A stretch of 64,000 bases of DNA from Rhizobium sp. ZPR4 (GCF_040215725.1 NZ_CP157967.1:3256501-3320500); one strand, 5' to 3'; counted from the stretch's first letter, positions 38,903 to 48,971 are shown. Numbers and translations: made by a program. Notes: generated from the sequence alone by a model not told the origin.

Positions 38903-40096
38903 TTGTTCATTCCCTTCTTCCTGAAACTGAAGGAAGCGAAGGTGCCGGTGACGCTCCGGGAATTCCTGTCGCTGCTCGGGGGAATGGAAGAAGGGATTGC
39001 CGATTACGACGTCGAGGCCTTCTACTATCTAGCCCGCGCGACGCTGATCAAGGACGAGCGCTTCATCGATCGCTTCGATCAGGTCTTCGCCGACTATTTC
39101 CGCGGCGTGGAAGCGATCGGCGGCAATACCGAGGGCGATGTGGTCGAGCCGAGGGCCATACCCGAGGAATGGCTGCGCAAGCTCACCGAGCGGTATCTGA
39201 CCGAAGAGGAAAGACGAGAGATCGAGGCGCTCGGCGGCTTCGACAGACTGATGGAGACGCTGCGTGAGCGGCTGGCCGAGCAGAAGGGCCGGCACCAGGG
39301 CGGCTCGAAGTGGATCGGCACGGCAGGCACCTCGCCCTTCGGCGCCTATGGCTACAATCCGGAAGGCGTGCGCATCGGCCAGGAAACATCGCGCCACCGC
39401 CGCGCGGTAAAAGTCTGGGATCGGCGCGACTTCCAGAATCTCGACGACGGCGTCGAGCTCGGCACCCGCAACATCAAAGTGGCGCTGAAACGCCTGCGCC
39501 GCTGGGTGCGCGAGGGGGCAGCCGAGGAGCTGGATCTCTTCGGCACCATCCGCTCCACCGCCGAGCATGGCTATCTCGACGTCCAGACGCGGCCGGAGCG
39601 CCGCAACGCCGTCAAACTCCTGATGTTCTTCGATGTCGGCGGCTCGATGGACGACCATATCCGCGTTGTCGAGGAACTCTTCTCCGCCGCCCGCGCGGAG
39701 TTTCGTCACATGGAATATTTCTACTTCCACAACTGCCTCTATGAAGGTGTCTGGAAGGACAATCGCCGCCGGCGCGTCGACATTACTGCAACGACGGACC
39801 TGATCCGCACCTTCGGCCCCGACTACCGTGTCGTTTTCGTCGGCGACGCCTCGATGAGCCCCTACGAGATCACACAGCCCGGCGGCTCGGTCGAGCATTG
39901 GAACAAGGAGGCAGGGCAAGCCTGGCTCGCCCGGATGACCGGCCATTTCCGCAAATGCATCTGGATCAACCCCGTGCCGGAAAGCTATTGGGGCCATACG
40001 ACCTCGATCTCGATGATCCGGCGGCTGATGAGCGACCGCATGTACCCTCTGACACTCGGCGGGCTGGAAAAGGCGACGCGGGAATTATCGCGCTGA
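38903..40096 (+). CDS. CoxE-like von Willebrand factor A domain protein
   Basis: A 397-residue protein. The C-terminal half contains a von Willebrand A domain with the metal site LLMFFDVGGSMDDH (DxGxS; the first Ser of the common DxSxS is Gly) and later GDASMSPYE. The N-terminal half has charged, helical EERREIEALGG stretches. Such proteins work with MoxR AAA+ ATPases in maturing other complexes; the MoxR gene is 1.5 kb upstream. The start is a TTG at 38903, three bases after metA, with GAGG just before it. Transcription must come through metA and so is likely subject to the SAM-II riboswitch. Confidence 0.8.
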   Translation: MFIPFFLKLKEAKVPVTLREFLSLLGGMEEGIADYDVEAFYYLARATLIKDERFIDRFDQVFADYFRGVEAIGGNTEGDVVEPRAIPEEWLRKLTERYLTEEERREIEALGGFDRLMETLRERLAEQKGRHQGGSKWIGTAGTSPFGAYGYNPEGVRIGQETSRHRRAVKVWDRRDFQNLDDGVELGTRNIKVALKRLRRWVREGAAEELDLFGTIRSTAEHGYLDVQTRPERRNAVKLLMFFDVGGSMDDHIRVVEELFSAARAEFRHMEYFYFHNCLYEGVWKDNRRRRVDITATTDLIRTFGPDYRVVFVGDASMSPYEITQPGGSVEHWNKEAGQAWLARMTGHFRKCIWINPVPESYWGHTTSISMIRRLMSDRMYPLTLGGLEKATRELSR

Positions 40097-40206
40097 ATGT
40101 TCAGCATTTGCCTCTCGCGGCGCCACCAAATAACCACAACCATTTGTAGAAAGAGAAGGATGATAGATACCTCCCCGCATCTTCGGGGAAATCGGTGGAG
40201 ATATGC

Positions 40207-40698
40207 GTGCACTACGCTGTGAAATTTCTTCTCTTCATCGCAACCATTTTGCTCGTTTCGCAGCAAGCAAGATCCGAAGAAGGGGGCTTCTCCGGACAAT
40301 GGGAACAGATCGACTCCAACGCCAGCGTCGGTGAAAAGTGCCGCATGGGAATAATCAGGCAGGGCAGGTTTATGAGGATCAGCACCAGCAATGGCTGGAG
40401 CGCTACTGCGGAGACGAGCAGTTATGGAAACGCGAGTTACGCGGCGGGTATAGGACGCTGGAGCTCCTATATGGAAAAATACGGTCAAAAGGCGTTCCAT
40501 ATCCTTCTCGCCGTTCGCGGTGACAGGTTGATGGTGATCATGGAGGCCGAAAAAGCGGATGGGTCGAACCAATTAATTCGCACGCTTTTCAGCAGACAGA
40601 CAACCAACTCTCTTCACGACAAGCCGGACGGATCAGGACGAAATCGACTGCCTTTCTTATGCGCCTCACATTCACAGCATAACGTGTCAGTCTACTAG
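40207..40698 (+). CDS. Hypothetical exported protein
   Basis: A 163-residue protein not recognised as a known family. A signal peptide is clear (VKFLLFIATILLVSQQARS-E). The mature part begins EEGGFSGQWEQID and has one Cys near the start (KCRMG) and one near the end (LCASH), which could pair. The start is a GTG at 40207, with GGTGGAG six bases upstream; a GTG at 40195 would be longer but without that site. Codon use is less GC-biased than its neighbours and it is flanked by short gaps, so it may be strain-specific. A small hairpin (TCCCCG/CGGGGA at 40172-40189) stands before it. Confidence 0.6.
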   Translation: MHYAVKFLLFIATILLVSQQARSEEGGFSGQWEQIDSNASVGEKCRMGIIRQGRFMRISTSNGWSATAETSSYGNASYAAGIGRWSSYMEKYGQKAFHILLAVRGDRLMVIMEAEKADGSNQLIRTLFSRQTTNSLHDKPDGSGRNRLPFLCASHSQHNVSVY

Positions 40699-40831
40699 TT
40701 ATGGGCAAAGCCTAATCAGACCTTGCTCCCTTTCCACCCGCCCCTAAATTTCGCCATCGGACTGGTTGCGGAACGACGAGAATGGGGGCAGGGTCTGGCC
40801 TCACATACTCAAAAGCAATGGATGAGTTGAT

Positions 40832-41857
40832 ATGACGGAAAGCACTTTGCAGCGGGAAGTTTTTGGGACGACAGCCGATGGAGATACGGTCTATCGCGTC
40901 AAGATCGTCGGTGGCGGGTTAACCGCGCACATCATGTCGTGGGGCGCGGTCATCCAGGATCTTCGCCTTGAGGGCCACGAGCCCTCGCTCCTGCTCGGCT
41001 TTGACGATTTTGCCGATTATCCCGCCCATTCCTCCTATTTCGGCGCCACGCCCGGTCGCTGCGCCAACCGCATCGGCGCCGGCCGCTTCACGCTGGATGG
41101 CAAGGAGTATCAACTCGAGCTCAACGAAAAGGGTGTCACTCACCTGCACGGCGGCAAGGACAATATCGCCAAGCGCAACTGGACGATCGTCGAGCACGAT
41201 ACCGACCGCGTGGTCCTGAAGATCGTCGATCCCGATGGCCGCGCCGGCTATCCCGGCAACTGCGCGATCCAGGCGACCTACCGGGTACATGGCAACGGCG
41301 AACTGTCGGTCACCTACGAATCCACAACCGACCAGCCGACCCTCGCCAATGTCTGCCAGCACGCCTATTTCAATCTCGACGGCCGCGACGATGCGCTCGG
41401 CCACGACATCATGATCGCCGCCGATCACTACACGCCGACGGACGACAAGCAGGTCCCGACCGGCGAGATCCGCTCCGTCGAGAGCACCGTCTTCGATTTC
41501 CGCGAGATGTCGCCGATGAAGCGCTTCGACGGAAGCGAACAGGCGCTTTACGACCACAATTTCTGCCTGTCGACCGAACGCACCGCCAAGCGCTCCGTCG
41601 TGCTCGCCCGCAGCGTCAATTCCGGCGTATCGCTTGAGGTCCGCACCACCGAGCCCGGCGTGCAGTTCTATACCGGCTTCAAGCTCGATGTGCCGGTTCC
41701 CGGCCATGACGGCCGCAAGATCGGCCCGTTCGCCGGCTTCTGCCTGGAGACGCAGGTCTGGCCCGACGCTATAAACCACGAAGGCTTCCCAAATGCCGTG
41801 CTCCGCCCGGGCGAAGTATTGCGGCAGGAAACGGATTACATTTTCACCAAGAACTGA
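40832..41857 (+). CDS. galM: Aldose 1-epimerase (mutarotase)
   Basis: A 341-residue enzyme interconverting alpha and beta anomers of aldoses in the cytoplasm. Family motifs are intact: SSYFGATPGRCANRI, the catalytic His in NVCQHAYFNL, and the catalytic Glu in FCLETQVWPDA. No signal peptide. It is monocistronic, ends at a strong terminator and is followed by the GntR-type gene of an amino sugar operon. It may serve general sugar uptake. Confidence 0.92.
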   Translation: MTESTLQREVFGTTADGDTVYRVKIVGGGLTAHIMSWGAVIQDLRLEGHEPSLLLGFDDFADYPAHSSYFGATPGRCANRIGAGRFTLDGKEYQLELNEKGVTHLHGGKDNIAKRNWTIVEHDTDRVVLKIVDPDGRAGYPGNCAIQATYRVHGNGELSVTYESTTDQPTLANVCQHAYFNLDGRDDALGHDIMIAADHYTPTDDKQVPTGEIRSVESTVFDFREMSPMKRFDGSEQALYDHNFCLSTERTAKRSVVLARSVNSGVSLEVRTTEPGVQFYTGFKLDVPVPGHDGRKIGPFAGFCLETQVWPDAINHEGFPNAVLRPGEVLRQETDYIFTKN

Positions 41858-41884
41858 ACCGGGCGCGCGCCGCTTTCCTGACAT

Positions 41885-41922
41885 TCGGCCGGGCGTCCCA
41901 AGCGCCCGGCCGATTCTTTTTT
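41885..41922 (+). terminator. Rho-independent terminator of galM
   Basis: TCGGCCGGGCG (41885-41895) pairs perfectly with CGCCCGGCCGA (41903-41913) around a 7-base loop, followed by TTCTTTTTT to 41922. Confidence 0.95.
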
Positions 41923-41950
41923 GCGCTTCGACCAGATTCATCTTGTGAAT

Positions 41951-41991
41951 TGGTTCTAAATAGGTTCTATATGGCAGCCATGGATAGAACC
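41951..41991 (+). promoter_or_regulatory. Candidate GntR operator of the amino sugar operon
   Basis: TGGTTCTA (41951-41958), then a second direct copy TAGGTTCTATA, then the inverse TAGAACCA (41984-41991) form paired half sites around the start of the gntR gene. NagR/YvoA-type GntR proteins bind sites built on such inverted half sites, so autoregulation is likely. The sites overlap the start codon region, which may also explain the lack of a normal ribosome site. Pattern-based. Confidence 0.5.
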
Positions 41992-42753
41992 AGTTTGATC
42001 GCCGAATTGAACAATCGCGGCCTCAGCGATGGGACTGGGAGCGGGCCGCTTTACAAGCGCCTGGCACAGGCGCTGACCGGCCTTATCCAGGAGGGTCTGC
42101 TGAAACCAGGCACGGCGCTGCCGGGCGAGCGCGATCTTGCCAGCGCACTGGAAATCGGCCGCGTCACGGTCAGAACCGCCTACCGCGACCTCCTCACCTC
42201 AGGCGTCATCGAATCCCGCCATGGCAGCGGTACCTTCGTTTCGCAGCATGTCGAGCGCATCGAGCAGCCGCTCTGGCGCCTCTCCTCCTTCTCGGCCGAC
42301 ATGCGCTCGCGCGGTCGCGAGCCGGGAGCTCGCATCCTCCAGCGCACCATCAGCACACCGGCGCCGGAAGAATCCTTCCTGCTCGGCCTCGGCCTCGATG
42401 AGCCGGTGTTGCGGCTCGACCGACTGCGCCTCGCCGATGGTCAGCCGCTTGCCATCGAGCGCGCCGTCGTTCCCATCAAGTTCCTCGGCGAAAACGCCAT
42501 ATCCGAAGGGTCGCTCTACGATGCGCTGGCCGCCAAGGGCTTCAAGCCCGTCCGTGCCCAGCAAAGGCTGACCGCCGTGACGCTCGACCCCACCTCCGCA
42601 TCGATCCTGACCGTCAAGGCCGGGGCGCCGGCGCTGCTGATCGAGCGCGTTTCCCGCCTGGCCGACCAGCGCGTCGTTGAATATACCCGCTCGCACTATC
42701 GCGGCGATGCCTATGATTTTGTTGCCGAATTGAGAATTGGAGATGACCTATGA
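41971..42753 (+). CDS. GntR-family (HutC-type) transcriptional regulator of amino sugar genes
   Basis: A 260-residue repressor. The winged helix-turn-helix (LPGERDLASALEIGRVTVRTAYRDLLTSGVIE over residues about 48-80, then RHGSGTFV) is followed by a UTRA ligand domain of the HutC group. Its stop overlaps the SIS-domain gene by four bases (ATGA), so it is co-translated with the enzymes it probably regulates; glucosamine- or GlcNAc-6-phosphate is the usual effector in this setting. Start is uncertain: ATG at 41971 or 41980, neither with a good ribosome site. Confidence 0.82.
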   Translation: MAAMDRTSLIAELNNRGLSDGTGSGPLYKRLAQALTGLIQEGLLKPGTALPGERDLASALEIGRVTVRTAYRDLLTSGVIESRHGSGTFVSQHVERIEQPLWRLSSFSADMRSRGREPGARILQRTISTPAPEESFLLGLGLDEPVLRLDRLRLADGQPLAIERAVVPIKFLGENAISEGSLYDALAAKGFKPVRAQQRLTAVTLDPTSASILTVKAGAPALLIERVSRLADQRVVEYTRSHYRGDAYDFVAELRIGDDL

Positions 42754-43781
42754 GCGAGACCCAATCCCTGATGCTGACGGAAGCCGGCCAATCGCCTGAG
42801 GTGGTTGCGACCCTGCTTGAAAAGGAAAAGCCCGCCTTCGCCGAGATCGCGAAGCTCTTCTCGACCGGCCAGCCGTCGCTGATCACGACGGCGGCGCGCG
42901 GCTCATCCGACCATGCCGCTACCTTCTTCAAATATCTCTTCGAAATCTCCTGCGGCATCCCGGTCGCCTCAGTCGGCCCGTCGATCGCCTCCGTCTATGG
43001 TGCACCGCTGAACCTGAAGGGCGGCATCCACTTCACGGTGTCCCAGTCCGGCGGCAGCCCTGACATCATCGCCATGCAGGCGGCCGCCAAGAAGGGCGGC
43101 GCGACCACGATCGCCGTTGTCAACGTCACCGACAGCCCGCTCGCCAAGGAAGCCGACATCGTGCTCGGCCTCAATGCCGGCAAGGAACAGAGCGTCGCCG
43201 CCACCAAATCCTTCATTGCCTCGGTCGCAGCCCTTGCCGGCGTCACGGCTGCGGTTTCGCAGGATAAGGCCCTGATCGACGGCCTTGCCAAGCTGCCGGA
43301 AGCGCTGGCCGCCACCTCGGGCATCGACGGCAAGGCTGCCGAGGATGTGCTCTTCCACGCCTCCTCGCTCTATACCGGCGGTCGCGGCCCCGCATTTGCG
43401 ATCGCGCTCGAAGCGGCGCTGAAGGCCAAGGAAACCGCCGGCCTTCACGCCGAAGCCTTCTCACTGGCCGAACTCATGCACGGCCCGATGCGCCTCGTGC
43501 AGCCGGGCTTCCCGATCGTCGCCTTTTCGCCCGACGATGCCGCCTTCGCCAACAACGCCCAGGCGCTCGAGCGCCTGCAGAAACTCGGCGCGACCGCCGT
43601 CTCCTTTTCGACCGCACCGCTCGCCGGCATCAACCTGCGCATGCCGACGACAGGCAACGGCCTGCTCGACCCGCTGGTGTCGCTGCTATGCTATTATCGC
43701 CTCATCGAGTCGGTGACGCGTCGCAAGGGCTTCGATCCGGACAAGCCGGCTAATCTTCTAAAGGTAACGGAGACCATGTGA
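42750..43781 (+). CDS. SIS-domain glucosamine-6-phosphate deaminase-like protein
   Basis: A 343-residue protein with two SIS (sugar isomerase) domains, like the isomerase half of GlmS. Typical residues are ARGSSDHAA, SQSGGSPD and the second domain ending HAEAFSLAELMHGPM. In an operon with nagA and a GntR regulator it is best read as the non-orthologous deaminase (NagB-II type) that turns glucosamine-6-phosphate into fructose-6-phosphate and ammonia; the glutaminase domain of GlmS is absent. Its stop overlaps the nagA start. Confidence 0.83.
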   Translation: MSETQSLMLTEAGQSPEVVATLLEKEKPAFAEIAKLFSTGQPSLITTAARGSSDHAATFFKYLFEISCGIPVASVGPSIASVYGAPLNLKGGIHFTVSQSGGSPDIIAMQAAAKKGGATTIAVVNVTDSPLAKEADIVLGLNAGKEQSVAATKSFIASVAALAGVTAAVSQDKALIDGLAKLPEALAATSGIDGKAAEDVLFHASSLYTGGRGPAFAIALEAALKAKETAGLHAEAFSLAELMHGPMRLVQPGFPIVAFSPDDAAFANNAQALERLQKLGATAVSFSTAPLAGINLRMPTTGNGLLDPLVSLLCYYRLIESVTRRKGFDPDKPANLLKVTETM

Positions 43782-44938
43782 TGGACTACAAGGTCTTTAA
43801 AGGCGCGCGCATCTTCGATGGCGACCGCTTTCACGAGGATAGCGCATTGGTGATCGGCAACGGCCGCATCCATGCCATCACCGGCGTCAACGATGTGCCC
43901 GACAACGCCGAAACGATCGAATTGAGGGGCGGCGTCCTTGCGCCCGGCTTCATCGATGCGCAGGTCAATGGCGGCGGCGGCCGCATGCTGAACGACGAAC
44001 CTTCGGCCGACTCCATGTATATGATCGCCGCCGGGCATCGCCCCTACGGCACGACATCTCTGCTGCCGACGCTGATTACGGATGTCGCAGCCGCAAGCGC
44101 GGCAGCGATCGAAGGCGCCATCGAGGCGGTAAAAGCCAATCGCGGCGTCGCCGGCCTACACCTGGAAGGCCCGCATCTGGCACCGGCGCGCAAGGGTGCG
44201 CATCTTGCCGAGCTCATGCGCCCGGTCGAGGACAGCGACGTCCGGACCTTCATCCGCGCCCGTGAGGAAATCGGCACCTTGCTGGTGACGATTGCCGCCG
44301 AACAGATCACCGAGCGGCAGGTGCAGGCGCTGGCCGAAGGCGGCGTCATCGTCAGCATCGGCCACAGCGACTGCACGGCGGAAGCCGCCGATGCCCGTTT
44401 CGATGCCGGCGCCCGCGGCGTCACCCATCTTTTCAACGCCATGAGCCAGATGGCGCATCGTGCACCCGGTCTCGTCGGCGCGGCGATCGACCACCCTGCC
44501 CCCTGGTGCGGCATCATCGCCGATGGCCACCATGTCGACCCGATAGCGCTGCGGGTCGCGCTGCGCGCCAAGCGGGGCGAAGGCCGGCTGTTCTTCGTGA
44601 CGGATGCCATGTCGCTCGTCGGCACCGACCTTTCGAGTTTCACGCTGAACGGCCGCACGGTCTATCGCACCAAGGGCGGCTATTGCTCCAAGCTGACGCT
44701 CGACGATGGCACACTGGCCGGCTCGGATGTCGATATGGCCTCCACCATCCGCTACGGCGTCAATATCCTCGAGCTGCCACTGGCGGAAGCCCTGCGCATG
44801 GCGACGTCCTACCCCGCCCGTTTCCTGCGGCTTACGGATCGCGGCCACCTGACGCCGGGAATGCGAGCCGATCTCGTTCACATCAACGACGGCATCGAAG
44901 TCACGGAAACATGGATCTCGGGTCAACCTTCGGCCTGA
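43781..44938 (+). CDS. nagA: N-acetylglucosamine-6-phosphate deacetylase
   Basis: A 385-residue metal-dependent deacetylase of the amidohydrolase fold. Metal and catalytic positions are visible: GLHLEGPHL (Glu), SIGHSD (His), VTHLFNAM (His) and FVTDAMS (catalytic Asp). It gives glucosamine-6-phosphate, the substrate of the upstream SIS deaminase. The ATG at 43781 shares its A with the previous stop (TGATG) and follows AAGGTAACGGAG. The GlcNAc transporter and kinase are not in the window. Confidence 0.92.
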   Translation: MDYKVFKGARIFDGDRFHEDSALVIGNGRIHAITGVNDVPDNAETIELRGGVLAPGFIDAQVNGGGGRMLNDEPSADSMYMIAAGHRPYGTTSLLPTLITDVAAASAAAIEGAIEAVKANRGVAGLHLEGPHLAPARKGAHLAELMRPVEDSDVRTFIRAREEIGTLLVTIAAEQITERQVQALAEGGVIVSIGHSDCTAEAADARFDAGARGVTHLFNAMSQMAHRAPGLVGAAIDHPAPWCGIIADGHHVDPIALRVALRAKRGEGRLFFVTDAMSLVGTDLSSFTLNGRTVYRTKGGYCSKLTLDDGTLAGSDVDMASTIRYGVNILELPLAEALRMATSYPARFLRLTDRGHLTPGMRADLVHINDGIEVTETWISGQPSA

Positions 44939-44961
44939 TCCAACATGCAAGGACATTCGGC

Positions 44962-45690
44962 ATGAGCGCAGTCACGGACAGCTATTTCTCGGCCCTTATC
45001 GGCCGACTGGAAACCTTGCGTGAAACGCTGGCCGAGCCCATGTCGAAAGCTTCCGCTGCCATCTGCGCCGCCGCCCGCGCCGACCGCCGCGTCTATGTCT
45101 TCGGCACCGGCCACTCGCATATGCTGGCCGAAGAAGTGCATTATCGCGCCGGCGGCCTCGCCTTCACCATTCCGGTGCTTGTGGGCTCCGCCATGCTGCA
45201 TGAAGGCGCCGTCATCAGTTCGGTCTATGAGCGCACTGAAGGCCTCATTCGACCGGTCTTCGAACGCTACGGTATGCAGCCGGGCGACGTGCTGATCATC
45301 GCCTCCAATTCCGGCGTCAATGCCGCGCCGATCGAGGCGGCGGATTATGGCCGCGAGATCGGCGCGACGGTCATTGCCATCACGTCGCTCGCCTATTCGG
45401 CAGCCATCGCCAATGGCCGCCGAAGACTTGCCGATATCGCAGATATCGTGCTGGACAACGGCCTGCCGCCGGGCGATGCCATGATCGACCTGCCGGGCAC
45501 GGAGCTGAAGGTCGGACCTGCCTCGACGGCCGTCGGCACGACGGTCCTGAACGCTATCTTCGCCGATGTCGCCGCCGAACTCTGTAAGGATGGCAATCCG
45601 CCCGTCTATCTCAGCGCCAACATGCCGGGCGCCAAGGAAACCAACCAGCAGCTGGTCAAGAAATATCGACCGCGCAACCCGCATCTTTAA
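44962..45690 (+). CDS. SIS-domain phosphosugar-binding protein
   Basis: A 242-residue single-SIS-domain protein ([25 protein letters not shown]), akin to the UPF0309 group. It follows nagA after 23 bases and likely belongs to the same transcript. It could be an isomerase or regulator for an amino sugar phosphate; the precise role is unknown. The ATG at 44962 gives a normal SIS N-terminus; the longer open frame upstream overlaps nagA out of frame. Confidence 0.75.
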   Translation: MSAVTDSYFSALIGRLETLRETLAEPMSKASAAICAAARADRRVYVFGTGHSHMLAEEVHYRAGGLAFTIPVLVGSAMLHEGAVISSVYERTEGLIRPVFERYGMQPGDVLIIASNSGVNAAPIEAADYGREIGATVIAITSLAYSAAIANGRRRLADIADIVLDNGLPPGDAMIDLPGTELKVGPASTAVGTTVLNAIFADVAAELCKDGNPPVYLSANMPGAKETNQQLVKKYRPRNPHL

Positions 45691-45755
45691 GGCATCTGCG
45701 GAAGACGCCTAGCCATTTCCCATCTGGAACCGCGTGAAAACAATCAGATAGAACA

Positions 45756-45783
45756 GCCGAGCGATTCCCGTGAAACGCTCGGC
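45756..45783. repeat. Small hairpin between convergent operons (degenerate RIME-like module)
   Basis: GCCGAGCG (45756-45763) pairs with CGCTCGGC (45776-45783) around ATTCCCGTGAAA. The inner loop resembles the GATTCC..GAAAA module in the RIME-like repeats. It lies between the amino sugar operon and the end of the RND gene, with no T-run, and may be a transcription barrier. Confidence 0.5.
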
Positions 45784-45797
45784 CACTCCATCAGAGA

Positions 45798-48700
45798 TCA
45801 TTGCGCTGCATCGGCCGCCGAAGGCTCCTGCGCGGCTTCCGCCTGCTTGCGCCGGCGGCGCAGGACGACGTAGAAGACCGGCGTCAGGAACAGGCCGAAC
45901 AGCGTCACGCCGAGCATGCCGGAGAAGACCGCCGTGCCGAGCGACTGGCGCATTTCCGCACCCGGGCCGGTGGCGATCATCAACGGCACGACACCGAAGA
46001 TGAAGGCGAAGGCCGTCATCAGGATCGGGCGCAGACGCAGATGGCTGGCCTCGATCGCTGCTTCGACGGCACTTTTCCCCTCAGCCTGCGCCTGCCGCGC
46101 GAACTCGACGATCAGGATCGCATTTTTTGCCGCAAGGCCGATCAGCACGATAAGCCCGATCTGCGTGAGGATATTGTTGTCCATGCCCCTGAGATGCACC
46201 CCGATCAGCGCCGCGAGAACCGCCAGCGGCACGATGAGAATGATGGCAAGCGGCAGGATCCAGCTTTCATACTGCGCCGACAGCGCCAGGAAGACGAAGA
46301 TCACCGACAGGGCGAAGATATAGATCGCCGTATTGCCGGTATGCTTCTCCTGATAGGCAAGCTCCGTCCATTCGAAGGTCGTGCCCGCAGGCAGGAGGTT
46401 TTTTGCCAGCCCCTCCATGATGTCGAGGGCCGAACCTGTGGAAACGCCCGGCGCCGGATTGCCCTGCACGGGAACAGAGACATACATGTTGTAGCGCTGC
46501 ACGAGCGTCGGTCCGGTCGTATCCCGGATGTCGACCAGCGTGCCGAGCGGCACCAGAGCCCCTGTCGCCGAGCGCACTTTCAGCGCCAGAATATCCTCCC
46601 GCTCCATGCGATATTGCTGATCGGCCTGCGCCCGCACCTGATAGACGCGGCCGAAAGCGTTGAAGTCGTTGACATAGGATGTGCCGAGGTTGATCGACAG
46701 CGTCTCGAAGATATTTGGGATCGGCACGTTGAGGGCACGCGCCTTGTCGCGATCGATCGCCAGGAAATATTGCGGGCTGTTGGCCGAGAAGGTGGTGAAG
46801 ACGCCGCTGACGCCCTTGTTCTGCGCGGCCGCTCCCATCATTTGATAGGCGAGCGGCAGAATGCGGCGCATATCCGGATTTTCCCGGTCCATGATCTGCA
46901 TCTTGAAGCCGCCGGAATTGCCGACGCCGCGGATCGACGGGGGCGGAATGGCAATGATGAAGGCTTCCTGGATGCCCTGCAGGCTGCCGAAGAGCTGGCC
47001 GATGATCTTGGTGGCCGTGTCGCCGGTCTTCAATCGCTCCTCGAACGGCTTGAACGGCGTGAAGATGACGCCGGAATTCGAGGCATTGGTGAAGGTTGCG
47101 CCGTTGAAGCCGGCGAAGGCGACAGCATTGGCGATACCCGGCGTCTTGGTGATGATCTCCGTCGCCTTCTGGATGACGGCGTTGGTACGCGCCAGCGACG
47201 CGCCGTCAGGCAGCTGCACGACGACGATGGCATAGCCCTGGTCCATGGTGGGAACGAAGCCTTGTGGTACGATCCTGCCCATATACCATGTGCCGGCCAA
47301 CAGCCCGGCGAAGACGAGAAGCGCGCAGGCAAGCGCCGCCCATGTCGTCACAAGGTGGCGCACGATCCAGGAATAGCCGCTGCTCATCCACTCGAAACCG
47401 CGGTTGAACCCGTCACCCAAGGCGCGGCCGAACCGCGCGAAGACATTGTTGGATTTCTCGTGACTGTGCGGACGCAACACGATCGCCGCGATCGCCGGCG
47501 ACAGCGTCAGCGAATTCAGACAGGAAATCGCCGTCGCGACCGAGATCGTCACGGCGAACTGCCGGTAGAACTGCCCCGTTATGCCCGGAATGAAGGCCGT
47601 CGGCAGGAAGACCGCGATCAGCACCAGCGAGATCGCAAGCACGGCCGTGCCGACTTCGTTCATCGTGACATGCGACGCCTCTTTCGGCGTCATCCCGAGC
47701 GCGAGGTTGCGCTCGACATTCTCGACCACCACGATCGCATCGTCGACGACGATGCCGATCGCAAGCACCAGGCCGAACAGCGTCAGCATGTTCAGCGAGA
47801 AGCCGAAGGCGAGCAGGAAGGCGAAAGTGCCGATCAGCGACACGGGAATGGCGACGATCGGAATGATCGCCGTCCGCCAGGATTGCAGGAACACCAGCAC
47901 GACGATGGCGACGAGGACAGCCGCCTCGAAGATGGTCTTGTAGACTTCGCTGATCGACTCGGCGATGAACTCGGTCGGATTGTAGATGATGCGGTACTCA
48001 AGCCCCTGCGGGAAATCCCGCGACAGGTCCTCCATCGTCTTCTCTATATCGGCGGCAGCGGCGAGCGCATTGGTGCCGGGCCGGGCAAAGACGCCGAGCG
48101 CGACCGCCGGACTGCCGTTCAGATAGCTGTTGGTCACATAATCCTGCGCCCCGAGCTCGATGCGCGCGACATCCTGCAGCTGCACGAGACGGCCGTTGCC
48201 TGTCGCTTTGACGATGACGTAGCGGAATTGCCGTGCGTCGGAAAAACGCCCCTGCGTCGTGACGGTATATTGGAAGGCATTAGTGCCGGAAACCGGCGGC
48301 CCGCCGATCGAGCCGCCGGAAACCTGCACGTTCTGGTCCCGCAGCGCCTGCACGATATCGCCGGCGGTCATGCCGTAGGCGGCAAGCTTTTCCGGATCGA
48401 GCCAGATGCGCAGCGAATATTGCCGCTCGCCGAAGAGCTGCACGTCGCCAACGCCATCCAGGCGCACGAGAACATCGCGGATGCGCGTGCGGGCATAGTT
48501 GGAAATATAAAGCTGGTCGTAGCGATTGTTCGGCGAGAGGAGATGCACGACCATCATCAGATCGGGCGAACTCTTGACCGTGGTGATGCCGATGCGGCGG
48601 ACATCGTCGGGCAGGCGCGGTTCTGCAATGGCGACACGGTTCTGCACCAGCACCTGCGCCTTGTCGAGATCGGTGCCGAGCTTGAAGGTGATCGTCAGCG

Positions 48701-48971
48701 CCATGGAGCCGTCGGCGCTGGAATAGGAGGACATATAGAGCATGTCCTCGACGCCGTTCACTTCCTGCTCGATCGGCGTTGCCACCGTATCGGCGATGGT
48801 CTGGGCATCGGCGCCCGGATAGGACGTGCGCACGACGATGGTCGGCGGCGCGACTTCAGGATATTGCGCCACCGGCAGCTGGAAATAGGCAATGCCGCCG
48901 ACGATCAGCAGCACGATGGATAGAACCGATGCGAAGATCGGTCGATCGACGAAGAAGTGGGAAAACCTCAT
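45798..48971 (-). CDS. RND multidrug efflux permease (AcrB/MexB type, HAE1)
   Basis: A 1057-residue inner-membrane proton antiporter of full family length. The N-terminus MRFSHFFVDRPIFASVLS is standard; TM4 carries the proton-relay Asp pair in GIVVDDAIVVVENVER. Large periplasmic loops and 12 membrane segments fit. It would export drugs or lipophilic compounds with the adaptor encoded just upstream, whose stop overlaps this start by four bases. No outer-membrane channel gene is nearby. Confidence 0.92.
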   Translation of the reverse strand: MRFSHFFVDRPIFASVLSIVLLIVGGIAYFQLPVAQYPEVAPPTIVVRTSYPGADAQTIADTVATPIEQEVNGVEDMLYMSSYSSADGSMALTITFKLGTDLDKAQVLVQNRVAIAEPRLPDDVRRIGITTVKSSPDLMMVVHLLSPNNRYDQLYISNYARTRIRDVLVRLDGVGDVQLFGERQYSLRIWLDPEKLAAYGMTAGDIVQALRDQNVQVSGGSIGGPPVSGTNAFQYTVTTQGRFSDARQFRYVIVKATGNGRLVQLQDVARIELGAQDYVTNSYLNGSPAVALGVFARPGTNALAAAADIEKTMEDLSRDFPQGLEYRIIYNPTEFIAESISEVYKTIFEAAVLVAIVVLVFLQSWRTAIIPIVAIPVSLIGTFAFLLAFGFSLNMLTLFGLVLAIGIVVDDAIVVVENVERNLALGMTPKEASHVTMNEVGTAVLAISLVLIAVFLPTAFIPGITGQFYRQFAVTISVATAISCLNSLTLSPAIAAIVLRPHSHEKSNNVFARFGRALGDGFNRGFEWMSSGYSWIVRHLVTTWAALACALLVFAGLLAGTWYMGRIVPQGFVPTMDQGYAIVVVQLPDGASLARTNAVIQKATEIITKTPGIANAVAFAGFNGATFTNASNSGVIFTPFKPFEERLKTGDTATKIIGQLFGSLQGIQEAFIIAIPPPSIRGVGNSGGFKMQIMDRENPDMRRILPLAYQMMGAAAQNKGVSGVFTTFSANSPQYFLAIDRDKARALNVPIPNIFETLSINLGTSYVNDFNAFGRVYQVRAQADQQYRMEREDILALKVRSATGALVPLGTLVDIRDTTGPTLVQRYNMYVSVPVQGNPAPGVSTGSALDIMEGLAKNLLPAGTTFEWTELAYQEKHTGNTAIYIFALSVIFVFLALSAQYESWILPLAIILIVPLAVLAALIGVHLRGMDNNILTQIGLIVLIGLAAKNAILIVEFARQAQAEGKSAVEAAIEASHLRLRPILMTAFAFIFGVVPLMIATGPGAEMRQSLGTAVFSGMLGVTLFGLFLTPVFYVVLRRRRKQAEAAQEPSAADAAQ

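Noticed and set aside
45801..48923. A 1040-codon plus-strand frame opposite the RND permease
   Set aside because: It is the mirror of a standard RND gene and is dominated by Arg, His, Asp and Gln with no membrane segments or motifs.
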